This document shows, one piece after another, positions 48,081-56,827 of a DNA stretch of 64,000 nt. The stretch is from Cycloclasticus pugetii PS-1 (GTDB lineage Bacteria > Pseudomonadota > Gammaproteobacteria > Methylococcales > Cycloclasticaceae), in the NCBI RefSeq assembly GCF_000384415.1, contig NZ_ARVU01000001.1:1-64000 (forward strand), in the 5' to 3' direction. The position numbers and the translations under genes are program-made. Each line of letters begins with the position of its first letter. Positions within the stretch are counted from its first letter, which is position 1. Below the pieces are notes generated by a model. That model ran no database searches, had not been told where the DNA came from, and saw only the letters and a list, made by a program, of their open reading frames with translations.

Positions 48081-48103
48081 GCCACAGATTTTTAGAGAAT
48101 ACT

Positions 48104-48310
48104 ATGAAACCAGATACACACCCAGAATATAACGAAGTAGCCGTTACTTGTAGTTGCGGGAATGCTTTTAAAACTAGTTCAACACTCAGTAAGTCTGAAC
48201 TGCATATTGAATCTTGTTCAGAGTGTCATCCATTTTATACCGGTAAACAGCGTATTGTTGATACGGCTGGCCGTGTTGATAAGTTTAATAAACGTTATCA
48301 GCGTGGATAA
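48104..48310 (+). CDS. rpmE: 50S ribosomal protein L31
   Basis: A 68-residue ribosomal protein. Cysteines at 16, 18, 38 and 41 (CSC and CSEC) make it the zinc-binding C+ form. The start [16 protein letters not shown] and the end [11 protein letters not shown] are typical. It is preceded by a promoter with a palindromic leader and followed by a strong terminator, so it is a single-gene unit. Confidence 0.97.
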   Translation: MKPDTHPEYNEVAVTCSCGNAFKTSSTLSKSELHIESCSECHPFYTGKQRIVDTAGRVDKFNKRYQRG

Positions 48311-48333
48311 GTTGACGCTAAAGCGTATAGTTG

Positions 48334-48367
48334 AAAAAAATGCTACCTTATAGGTAGCATTTTTTTT
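48334..48367 (+). terminator. Terminator after rpmE
   Basis: TGCTACC (48341-48347) pairs with GGTAGCA (48353-48359) over a five-base loop, with A residues before and eight T residues after (48360-48367). A strong intrinsic terminator. Confidence 0.92.
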
Positions 48368-48391
48368 GCTTAAGTGTTTTAGGGAGGAGGC

Positions 48392-49843
48392 ATGGTAAGT
48401 CGTTATAGTATTGTCATAATCGTATTACTCTGTGTTGGCTGCTCGGTTAACCCAGTAACCGGAGAGCGTGACTTTGTCTTAATGTCAGAGCAAGAAGAAC
48501 TGGCCTTAGGTCGGCAGCATAGTCAGCAAGTAATGAAGGCATATCGTCGCTATGATGACCCAGAGCTTCAGCAGTATGTGCAATCGGTGGGTGATCGGGT
48601 TGCACGTGTTAGCCATCGACAAAGCTTAATTTACCGATTTACCTTATTAGATAGCACTCAAGTCAACGCTTTTGCATTACCCGGCGGCTATATTTATATT
48701 ACTCGAGGTTTATTGGTGTACCTTAATAGTGAGGCTGAGTTGGCTGCCGTGTTGGGTCATGAATTAGGTCATGTCACAGCGAGACACTCTGTTCGTCAGC
48801 ATAGCCTAGCAACGACAACAAATATCATTGGAAGCCTTATTGCGGCTGCATCTGGGGTGCAGGGGGCTGGACAATTAACGAATATGTTAGGCACGGGCAT
48901 AGTCAGAGGTTATGGGCGTGAACACGAGTTAGAAGCGGACGGTTTAGGGGTTCAGTACCTGATTAATGCGGGGTATCGTGCCTCTGCCATGCGACAAGTC
49001 ATCTCAACGTTAAAGAATCAAGAGTTGTTCGATAAAAAACTAGCTATTGAGCAAGGCCGTGAGCCACGAGCTTATCACGGTGTGTTTTCAACCCACCCCG
49101 ATAATGATACCCGTTTGCAACAAGTGTTAAGTGGAGCAGGGGCTTCATCAGTTGTTTCAGGAACGACTGGTCAAGACACTACGTTTTTAAAAAAAATAGA
49201 GAGCTTAACATTTGGCGACAGCGAGAAAGATGGAATCATTCGTGGGCGTCACTTTTATCACCCTGAGATGAATTTTAAACTGACGTTTCCTAGTCAGTGG
49301 CTTATTTTGAACAAGCCGAACGCAATTGCTGCATCAACCCCTAACAACGATGCGTTGATGCAATTAACGTTAGAAGATTTAAATAAAAAAATAACCCCTA
49401 AGGAGTTTCTAAGAACTCGCTTAGGAATAACAAAAACACTCAGTGAAAAGCCTTTTTCAGTGGGTCAGTTAGCTGGCTATCAGGCGATAGTTAACGGTAA
49501 AACACCATATGGGCAAGGCAAGGTTCGAATAGCCGTGGTATTTGATGGCTTAAGGGCGTTTGTCTTTTTTGCGACAACAAAACGAGCTGATAGATTTGTA
49601 GAGGTTGATAAGCAAGTGCTTACGAGCATTAAAAGCTTTTCAAGGTTGAATGCTAAAGATAGAAAAGTCGCAAAAGAGTTAAAGGTGGTGTTAGTGAAGG
49701 TTGGCCAACATAATAAAAGTATAAAGCTGCTGGCTAAAAACTCGCCGATCACTCACCATGTAGAAGACCAACTGAGGCTTTTGAATGATCTTTTTCCGAA
49801 TCGTGAGCCCAAACTAGGTGACCTGATTAAGATAGTTCGTTAA
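48392..49843 (+). CDS. M48-family metalloprotease lipoprotein
   Basis: A 483-residue periplasmic zinc protease resembling BepA/LoiP-type quality-control enzymes. A lipoprotein signal ends at Cys17 (LLCVGC). The zinc motif HELGH is at 123-127, with the third ligand probably in GREHELEADGLGVQYL. The region after about residue 240 contains a second domain (about 285-410) and a C-terminal segment RLLNDLFPNREPKLGDLIKIVR like the tail of similar proteases. AGGGAGGAGG is a very strong ribosome site. Confidence 0.9.
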   Translation: MVSRYSIVIIVLLCVGCSVNPVTGERDFVLMSEQEELALGRQHSQQVMKAYRRYDDPELQQYVQSVGDRVARVSHRQSLIYRFTLLDSTQVNAFALPGGYIYITRGLLVYLNSEAELAAVLGHELGHVTARHSVRQHSLATTTNIIGSLIAAASGVQGAGQLTNMLGTGIVRGYGREHELEADGLGVQYLINAGYRASAMRQVISTLKNQELFDKKLAIEQGREPRAYHGVFSTHPDNDTRLQQVLSGAGASSVVSGTTGQDTTFLKKIESLTFGDSEKDGIIRGRHFYHPEMNFKLTFPSQWLILNKPNAIAASTPNNDALMQLTLEDLNKKITPKEFLRTRLGITKTLSEKPFSVGQLAGYQAIVNGKTPYGQGKVRIAVVFDGLRAFVFFATTKRADRFVEVDKQVLTSIKSFSRLNAKDRKVAKELKVVLVKVGQHNKSIKLLAKNSPITHHVEDQLRLLNDLFPNREPKLGDLIKIVR

Positions 49844-49938
49844 AATCATGAGTAAGTTTTCAAATTATTTTTAATGAGTGCATGTTTTTATTGCGCGTAA
49901 GTAGTGAGATAGCACTATTTATAGATAGGGAGTTATAG

Positions 49939-51231
49939 ATGTCGTCAAAAAATTTAACGCTAACAGATAATACAACTGGGAAAAGTGTAGAGCTGCCATT
50001 ACTTGAGGGTACGCTTGGTAATTCAACCATTGATGTTAAAGGGATACCGGGTGAACTAGGGTACTTCACACACGATCCTAGTTTTGGAACAACGGCAAGT
50101 TGTGAAAGTGAAATTACGTTTATTGATGGCGATAAAGGCGTGTTGTTGCATCGCGGCTACCCCATTGAGCAGTTGGCTGAAAATAGTAACTATATCGAGA
50201 CAGCGTATTTGTTAATTCATGGTGAATTGCCAAATGCGGAAGAGTTTGCAACTTTCAGTAATATTATTCGCCGTCATACGATGATTAACGAGTCGTTGAA
50301 AAAGTTCTTTGATGGTTTTCGTCATGATGCTCATCCTATGTCTATGATGATGGGTGTGGTAGGGTCGTTAGCGGCTTTTTATCATGATGGTTTAAACATG
50401 AATGATGAAGAGCACTTGATGGTTTCGGCGCACAGGCTGATTTCTAAATTACCTACGATTGCTGCGGCTTGTTATAAGCACTCAATCGGTGAGCCAATTG
50501 TCTACCCGCGTAATGATTTAGATTATTGTGAAAACTTACTGTACATGATGTTTTCAGTCCCTTGTGAGGATTATGTCGTTAGCCCGATTGCAGCAAAAGC
50601 CCTGAATCTATTGTTTATTTTGCATGCTGACCATGAGCAAAATGCGAGTACTTCAACAGTTAGGTTGGTAGGCAGTACAGGTGCAAACCCATTTGCTTGT
50701 ATTTCAGCGGGTATTGCAGCGTTATGGGGGCCTGCCCATGGTGGTGCTAATGAAGGGGTGCTGACAATGCTGGACGAAATTGGCAGTGTGGAAAATATTC
50801 CTAAATTCTTAGAAAAAGCCAAAGATAAGAATGACCCATTTAAACTCATGGGTTTTGGGCATCGTGTATATAAGAATTTTGATCCTAGAGCAACGATTAT
50901 TAGAAAGGTATGCTACGAGGTGCTTGAAGAGACGGGCACGCAAGATCCGATGTTTGAATTAGCAATGAAGCTTGAAGAAATTGCATTGAAAGATGAGTAT
51001 TTTGTTGAGCGTAAGTTGTATCCAAATGTTGATTTTTATTCGGGTGTTATTTATAAGGCACTTGGTATTCCTGTCAGTATGTTCACGGTGATGTTTGCAC
51101 TTGCTAGAACATCTGGTTGGGTGTCACATTGGTTAGAAATGATGGCTGATCCAAAAGGTAGAATTGGTCGTCCACGTCAGCTATACAAAGGTTCTCCAAA
51201 ACGTGATTATGTGTCACTGGATGAACGTTAA
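49939..51231 (+). CDS. gltA: Citrate synthase
   Basis: GltA condenses oxaloacetate with acetyl-CoA, the entry to the TCA cycle. The 430-residue protein is of the NADH-sensitive hexameric type by length and N-terminal domain. Catalytic segments include [42 protein letters not shown] and [20 protein letters not shown] precedes the ATG. A terminator follows. Confidence 0.97.
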   Translation: MSSKNLTLTDNTTGKSVELPLLEGTLGNSTIDVKGIPGELGYFTHDPSFGTTASCESEITFIDGDKGVLLHRGYPIEQLAENSNYIETAYLLIHGELPNAEEFATFSNIIRRHTMINESLKKFFDGFRHDAHPMSMMMGVVGSLAAFYHDGLNMNDEEHLMVSAHRLISKLPTIAAACYKHSIGEPIVYPRNDLDYCENLLYMMFSVPCEDYVVSPIAAKALNLLFILHADHEQNASTSTVRLVGSTGANPFACISAGIAALWGPAHGGANEGVLTMLDEIGSVENIPKFLEKAKDKNDPFKLMGFGHRVYKNFDPRATIIRKVCYEVLEETGTQDPMFELAMKLEEIALKDEYFVERKLYPNVDFYSGVIYKALGIPVSMFTVMFALARTSGWVSHWLEMMADPKGRIGRPRQLYKGSPKRDYVSLDER

Positions 51232-51260
51232 TAGCCGTAACGTTTAATAATTGCTACAAA

Positions 51261-51288
51261 AAACGCACTTAAAAGTGCGTTTTTTTTG
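51261..51288 (+). terminator. Terminator between gltA and mrcA
   Basis: AAACGCACTT (51261-51270) and AAGTGCGTTT (51273-51282) form a perfect stem with T residues to 51287. A residues on the other side may let it serve the convergent mrcA gene too. Confidence 0.88.
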
Positions 51289-51306
51289 GTAGTTAGATCG
51301 CGTGTT

Positions 51307-53793
51307 TTAGAATAACTCTTCGATGGAGGGTTGTTTTCCTAGGGACGAGTTACTGAATTCATTATTTTTATTATCAGCTGGCGGTGTATTTTCTTCTCGG
51401 AAATATTCAAAAATAGCTTTTGGGTTTGAAGGGTTTGTTTTTAACCCTGTCTCAGAGTCAATTAATAATCCAACAATGCCATCGGGCTGTGAGAGGGGGA
51501 TATTAGGTGTGTTTTTAAGTGCCTCCCTCATAAAGTCAATCCAAATAGGTAAGGCGGCGCGGCCACCTGTTTCTCTATTGCCTAATGGTTTGCCGTTATC
51601 AAGGCCAACCCAAGCAACGGCAACCAATGAAGGGTTGAATCCATTGAACCAAGCATCCCTTTGATCATTGGTCGTGCCCGTTTTACCTGCTAGGTCTGAG
51701 CGACCTAAAGAAAGGGCTTTTCTCCCGGTTCCTCGGTTGACAACATCCCTTAATAAAGAATTAATAAGAAAGTGAAGTTGTGGGGAAATAACACGAGGAG
51801 CTTTTCTAATAGGAGGTTCAACGATGGGGTCAATGGGTGTGTTGTTATCTAATAGCGTAGGCGTTATTAGCGGCGTTGTCACTGCTGAGTCGGCAAGTAG
51901 ATTTTTGCTTTGTGGCGTTTCTTGCTTGTCGATGATGGCGACAGCTGGATTAGCTTGGAAGAGTATTTCGCCAGAGGCAGAAGTAATTTGTTGGATAAAA
52001 TAAGGGCTTACACTGAAGCCGCCATTAGCAAAGACAGAATAAGCGGTTGCCATTTTGTATGGGTTAGCGCTACCGCTACCAAGGGACAAGGAGAGGTTGT
52101 TTGGTAGTGAAGAGGGGTTAAAGCCAAAACGTCCGGCAAAGTTTCGTACATATTTTGTGCCGATGTCCCGTAGAATTCTTATTGAGACTAGGTTTCTTGA
52201 GTGAATAAGCGCTTCACGTAAACGGGTAGGGCCAAAGAACTTGCCGCTATAATTTTCTGGTCGCCATTGCTGTTCGAGGCCTGCATCATCAAAAACGACA
52301 GGAGCATCATTAATCAACGTAGCCGTTGTATAGCCTTTAGATAGGGCAGCGGAGTATAAAATAGGTTTGAAGCCAGACCCCGGTTGGCGTTGAGATTGAA
52401 AGGCACGGTTAAATTTACTGGAGTAATAATCATAGCCCCCAACAAGAGAAGTGAGAGCACCATCGTTTGGGTTAATTGAAACGAGCGCGCCAGAAACGTT
52501 AGGCACTTGGGCAAGCTCAAAAATATCAGTATTAGGTTGCTGACGAACCCGGATAATATCACCAACAGCCAAAATTTCAGCGGCTGAGGTTGGCTTTTTG
52601 CCTTGCTTATTTTCGTTGATATATGGCCATGCCCATTTCAGGTTTTCCCAAGTAATTTCGACTAGTACTTTATCTGAGGTGATGGCAGTAACGCTCTTGT
52701 CCGTTAAAGCGGTCACAATGGCGGGTTCTGTTTCACCAATTTTTTTATACGATGATAAAGGACTTAAATCTAAGTCGTTGGTGTCGATATTATCTAAGTC
52801 AATATGGTCTAAAATACCGCGATACCCGTGGCGCCGATCATAGGCGTGTAAGGCCTTTCTAACGGCATGATTGGCAGCATTTTGGTGAGTGCTGTCGAGA
52901 GTGGTGATAACATGCATGCCGTTGGTATAAATTTCATCACCATATATTTCATAAACTTCATTGCGCACCATTTCTGCAACATAAGGTGCTTCAAGTTCCA
53001 CAGAAGCAGAATGTAAGCGAGCGGTAATAGGTTCGGCAATGGCGGCATTAAACTCCGGTTGACTAATGTAGTTAAGACTTAGTAATCGGTTAAGAACATA
53101 GTTACGGCGAAGGAGCGCTCTGTCTGGGTTGGAGATTGGGTTGAAGGCGGAAGGTGCCTTTGGAAGCCCAGCAATCATTGCTTGCTGGGCTAAAGAGAGA
53201 TCTGAAAGTGTTGAGTCATAATACACTTGAGCGGCTGCTGCTATACCGTACGAGCGATGGCCAAGGTAAATTTTATTTAGATAAAGCGTTAGAATGTCTT
53301 GTTTGCTTAGCTCTCTTTCAATAATAAAAGATAAGAGGATTTCACGTATTTTTCTCGAATACGTTTTTTTCTTCGTGAGAAAGAAATTTCTGGCGACCTG
53401 CATGGTAATGGTGCTGCCTCCTTGTTTCTTCTCGCCAGTTAATAGAAGCTGGCCTGTGGCACGCAGAAGCCCAATAAAATCGACACCTGAGTGTTGAAAG
53501 AAGTCTTTATCTTCAGCGGCAAGAAAGGCATTGATTTGGGTCGCTGGAATGTCTTCGTAACGTGTAGGAATGCGTTTTTTTTCACCAAATTTAGCAATGA
53601 GTAAGCCATCTCGGCTGTAGATGCTCATAGGGGTTTGGAGCTGGATATTTTTTAAGAGATTGACATCAGGGAGGTCAGGTATTATTGAAAACTTGATGTA
53701 TAAACCGAGGGCACCAATAAAAATCACACCTATCAAAAAAATAGATATGCTGACTTTTTTAAAAAGTGATGAAGAGCTGTGCTGTTGATTCAT
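51307..53793 (-). CDS. mrcA: Penicillin-binding protein 1A
   Basis: A bifunctional peptidoglycan synthase in the inner membrane. The 828-residue protein has an N-terminal membrane anchor (about 12-35), a GT51 glycosyltransferase domain (AAEDKDFFQHSGVD, GGSTITMQVARN), a linker/OB-like region, and a transpeptidase with the serine in QRQPGSGFKPILYS, the SxN-like region and KTGTTNDQRDAWFNG. It is divergent from pilM, a conserved arrangement in gammaproteobacteria. Confidence 0.96.
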   Translation of the reverse strand: MNQQHSSSSLFKKVSISIFLIGVIFIGALGLYIKFSIIPDLPDVNLLKNIQLQTPMSIYSRDGLLIAKFGEKKRIPTRYEDIPATQINAFLAAEDKDFFQHSGVDFIGLLRATGQLLLTGEKKQGGSTITMQVARNFFLTKKKTYSRKIREILLSFIIERELSKQDILTLYLNKIYLGHRSYGIAAAAQVYYDSTLSDLSLAQQAMIAGLPKAPSAFNPISNPDRALLRRNYVLNRLLSLNYISQPEFNAAIAEPITARLHSASVELEAPYVAEMVRNEVYEIYGDEIYTNGMHVITTLDSTHQNAANHAVRKALHAYDRRHGYRGILDHIDLDNIDTNDLDLSPLSSYKKIGETEPAIVTALTDKSVTAITSDKVLVEITWENLKWAWPYINENKQGKKPTSAAEILAVGDIIRVRQQPNTDIFELAQVPNVSGALVSINPNDGALTSLVGGYDYYSSKFNRAFQSQRQPGSGFKPILYSAALSKGYTTATLINDAPVVFDDAGLEQQWRPENYSGKFFGPTRLREALIHSRNLVSIRILRDIGTKYVRNFAGRFGFNPSSLPNNLSLSLGSGSANPYKMATAYSVFANGGFSVSPYFIQQITSASGEILFQANPAVAIIDKQETPQSKNLLADSAVTTPLITPTLLDNNTPIDPIVEPPIRKAPRVISPQLHFLINSLLRDVVNRGTGRKALSLGRSDLAGKTGTTNDQRDAWFNGFNPSLVAVAWVGLDNGKPLGNRETGGRAALPIWIDFMREALKNTPNIPLSQPDGIVGLLIDSETGLKTNPSNPKAIFEYFREENTPPADNKNNEFSNSSLGKQPSIEELF

Positions 53794-54052
53794 TCCGTTT
53801 TTAGCTGCAAAAGTAGGGGGTGGATTAAGTAATGGTGTACTATTGTATTAGCATTATGAAGAAAATCACATTAACCGTGGCTTAATGGTTTTTTTTTAAA
53901 ATGAAAACACATATATCTAAAAGTAAGGCTATACTCAAAGAAAACGTTGTTAGTTATTGATTTTATGCTTGATTTTGTTGTTTAGTTGTATTTAAATTAT
54001 TGAGAGTTCTCTGTGTGGTCACAGGAACGACTAAAGAGAAGGAAAATACAGG

Positions 54053-55114
54053 ATGTCTTTTTTCAAACGTAATAACCCTAATGTTTTGGGTATTGATGTC
54101 AGTTCATCAGCGATTAAGCTTATAGAGCTCAGTCGACATGGTTCACGTTACCGAGTGGAGAGCTATGGTGTTGCAGCGTTACCTGAAAATGCGGTTATTG
54201 ATAATAACTTTGCAGACCTTGAGGCTATCGGAAATACGCTGTCTACCGTTATTGAGCGTTCAGGCACAAAATTAAAGCAAGCTGCGTTGTCGGTTTCTGG
54301 TTCCGCTGTTATCACCAAAATTGTTACTATCCCGAAACCTGAAAGTGATGAAGAACTCGAAGCGCAGGTTGAGATGATTGCTGATCAATACATTCCTTAT
54401 GCTTTGGACGAGGTTAATCTGGATTTTAGTGTTATTGGTCCAAATGAAAAAAATGCAAGTTTAATAGATGTACAGCTGGCAGCGTCAAGGCGTGAAAATA
54501 TAGACGATAGGGTGGCGGTATTAGATCTGGCCGGGTTGAAAGCCAAAATAGTGGATGTCGAAGCCTATGCGCTAGAAAATGCCTATGGGCTTTTACAAAG
54601 CGGACTACCCGACTATGGCCCCGAGGCAACGATTGCTATTGCTGATACAGGCTCTACGGTAACAACGCTTAATGTTATTCATAAAAATAAAGTCATCTAC
54701 TCTCGAGAGCAGGGCTTTGGCGGTAAACAATTAACAGAAGAGATTCAACGTCGGTTCGGGCTTTCGTATGAAGAAGCTGGCATGGCCAAAAAACATGGCG
54801 GCTTGCCAGACAGTTATATAACAGAAGTGTTAGACCCCTTTAAAGAGGTCATGTGCCAACAAATTGGGCGTTCATTGCAGTTCTTTTTCTCTTCTAGCGC
54901 TCAACATAGCGTAGATCACATTATTCTTTCTGGGGGTACTTCATCTTTACTAGGGATTGATGCGTTGGTAGAGGAAAAACTAGGAACCCCTGCAACGGTA
55001 GCAAACCCATTTTCTGAGATGACATTGGCCGGGAAAGTAAAAGCTCAGGCGCTTAGTAATGATGCGCCCGCAATGATGATTGCAACGGGTCTTGCATTAA
55101 GGAGTTTTGATTAA
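54053..55114 (+). CDS. pilM: Type IV pilus assembly protein PilM
   Basis: PilM is an actin-like cytoplasmic ATP-binding protein that anchors PilN of the pilus alignment complex. The 353-residue protein starts with FFKRNNPNVLGIDVSSSAIKLIEL and has the actin-like phosphate motifs IADTGSTVTTLNV and ILSGGTSSLLGID. GAGAAGGAAA is the ribosome site. The 259-base gap before it, shared with the divergent mrcA, must hold the promoter, but no convincing element was found. Its stop overlaps the pilN start. Confidence 0.95.
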   Translation: MSFFKRNNPNVLGIDVSSSAIKLIELSRHGSRYRVESYGVAALPENAVIDNNFADLEAIGNTLSTVIERSGTKLKQAALSVSGSAVITKIVTIPKPESDEELEAQVEMIADQYIPYALDEVNLDFSVIGPNEKNASLIDVQLAASRRENIDDRVAVLDLAGLKAKIVDVEAYALENAYGLLQSGLPDYGPEATIAIADTGSTVTTLNVIHKNKVIYSREQGFGGKQLTEEIQRRFGLSYEEAGMAKKHGGLPDSYITEVLDPFKEVMCQQIGRSLQFFFSSSAQHSVDHIILSGGTSSLLGIDALVEEKLGTPATVANPFSEMTLAGKVKAQALSNDAPAMMIATGLALRSFD

Positions 55115-55668
55115 TGGCTAAAATTAACCTTCTTCCATGGCGCGAAGAACTGCGAAAGCAGCGCCAAATTGACTTTTTAATGTTTTTGGGTATGGGTGTA
55201 TTGGCATCAATCATCTTGATGGCGACAGTGCACTTTTCGATTGAAGGGCTTATTGAAACTCAAAATAACCGTAATCGATTTATTCAAAATGAGATATCTG
55301 TTTTAGATAAAAAAATTAAGGAAATTGAAGCGTTAGATAAGACAAAAAGTAAGCTGCTGGCTCGGATGGAAGTCATACAACGTTTGCAAAGTAGCCGGCC
55401 TGAAATCGTACACATGTTTGATCAATTGGCAAAAACAGTGCCTGAAGGTGTGTACCTTACTAAATTTAACCAAAGCGGAAAAAAACTGGCCATCGAGGGT
55501 AATGCCCAATCGAACACAAGGGTCTCGGCTTATATGCGTAGTTTGGAGCAGTCGCCTTGGTTGAAAGGGACTGACTTGAATGTGATTCGCTCAAAAGGTG
55601 TTGATGCAAATAGTTTTACCCTGAAAGTTGCTCAGGCAAAAGTTGGGGAGCCCACGGAGGGAAAATAA
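55114..55668 (+). CDS. pilN: Type IV pilus assembly protein PilN
   Basis: PilN is a bitopic inner-membrane protein that binds PilM through its conserved N-terminal INLLPWREELRKQRQ motif, present here at residues 4-18. One membrane helix (about 21-45), a coiled coil and a periplasmic ferredoxin-like domain follow. 184 residues. It shares a base with the pilM stop and abuts pilO. Confidence 0.95.
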   Translation: MAKINLLPWREELRKQRQIDFLMFLGMGVLASIILMATVHFSIEGLIETQNNRNRFIQNEISVLDKKIKEIEALDKTKSKLLARMEVIQRLQSSRPEIVHMFDQLAKTVPEGVYLTKFNQSGKKLAIEGNAQSNTRVSAYMRSLEQSPWLKGTDLNVIRSKGVDANSFTLKVAQAKVGEPTEGK

Positions 55669-56253
55669 ATGAATTTAGATGAGATTAATTGGGATTTTAA
55701 TGAGGCGGGTAATTGGCCCACCGCTATTAAAATAGGGGCTATTGTTTTAGTAAGTGTTATTTTGCTCGGTGCTTGGGTTTATTTTGACACGCTTGATCAG
55801 TGGGATGACTTAAAGAAAGTAGAGCAAAAAGAAACGGCCTTAAAGAAAACGTTTGAGCGAAAACAAGCAAAAGCTGTCAACCTAGATGCCTATAAGCAAC
55901 AACTTAGTGATATGCAGGAGCAGTTCGGTGCAATGTTGCAGCAGTTACCTAATAAAACACAAATAGCCGATTTATTGGTTGATGTTTCCCAAGCAGGCTT
56001 AGCAAGTGGTTTGGAGTTTAGCTTATTTCAACCGTCGGGCGAAAAAAGAAAAGATTTTTATGCTGAAAAGCCGATTAAATTAACCGTAGTGGGAAGTTAT
56101 CACGAGTTTGGAGAGTTTGTTAGTAATTTAGCAGCCTTACCACGTATTGTAACGTTACATAATGTGTCACTAACACCGGCTGGAAAAGGTGGGCAGATGA
56201 CAATGAATGCAACTGCAAAAACTTATCGTTACTTAGATGAGGATGATAAATGA
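55669..56253 (+). CDS. pilO: Type IV pilus assembly protein PilO
   Basis: PilO pairs with PilN in the inner-membrane alignment subcomplex. The 194-residue protein has an N-terminal cytoplasmic stretch (LDEINWDFNEAGNWP), one membrane helix (about 22-40), a coiled coil and a periplasmic domain with LPNKTQIADLLVDVSQAGL and GSYHEFGEFVSNLAALPRI. It starts directly after pilN, and its stop overlaps the pilP start. Confidence 0.94.
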   Translation: MNLDEINWDFNEAGNWPTAIKIGAIVLVSVILLGAWVYFDTLDQWDDLKKVEQKETALKKTFERKQAKAVNLDAYKQQLSDMQEQFGAMLQQLPNKTQIADLLVDVSQAGLASGLEFSLFQPSGEKRKDFYAEKPIKLTVVGSYHEFGEFVSNLAALPRIVTLHNVSLTPAGKGGQMTMNATAKTYRYLDEDDK

Positions 56254-56783
56254 TGGCTCGCTTAAAGCTAAATAAACTGCTGATTCTTATCATGTTGACG
56301 CTATTGATGGGGGGCTGTGTTAGCGAGGAATTTGATGATTTAAAAGCCTATATTTCACAAGTAAAGTCTAAACCAGCAACGCCAATTGAGCCGATGCCTG
56401 TTATCAAGTCGTATGAGTCGTATAGTTATGTTGCTGATGGCTTGCGTAACCCCTTTGAAAAACTTGATGAGCCTCAGGCTATTGAGAAAATGATGAATGT
56501 AGAAGGGCCTGGACCTGATTTGGAAAGAGAAAAAGAGGAACTGGAAGCTTACCCGCTAGATACATTAAGGATGGTTGGTACGCTGTCTAAAGATAATGAA
56601 CAGTGGGCCCTTGTAAAGGCAAATGATGGAGTTATACACCGCGTTCAGGCAGGTAATTATTTAGGTCAAAACTTCGGCAAAATTATAAGAATACAAGATC
56701 AACAAATTGATCTTGCAGAATGGGTAGCTACAACAGCTGGTAAGTGGCGCGAAAGAGAAGCTTCTTTGGCTCTTGTTGAATAA
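56250..56783 (+). CDS. pilP: Type IV pilus assembly lipoprotein PilP
   Basis: PilP links the PilN-PilO inner-membrane complex to the PilQ secretin. The lipobox LMGGC puts the lipidated cysteine at residue 23. A flexible segment with NPFEKLDEP follows, then the beta-sandwich domain with YPLDTLRMVGTLSKDNEQWALVKA and VQAGNYLGQNFGKI. 177 residues. It overlaps pilO by four bases. Confidence 0.94.
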   Translation: MMARLKLNKLLILIMLTLLMGGCVSEEFDDLKAYISQVKSKPATPIEPMPVIKSYESYSYVADGLRNPFEKLDEPQAIEKMMNVEGPGPDLEREKEELEAYPLDTLRMVGTLSKDNEQWALVKANDGVIHRVQAGNYLGQNFGKIIRIQDQQIDLAEWVATTAGKWREREASLALVE

Positions 56784-56827
56784 AGAAGAGAATATTGATA
56801 ATGAAACATGTAAATAAGGGAAAATTC

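Noticed and set aside
48074-48087. LexA box before rpmE
   Set aside because: CTGT and ACAG occur but with six bases between them instead of eight, and the arms do not extend as in a LexA site.
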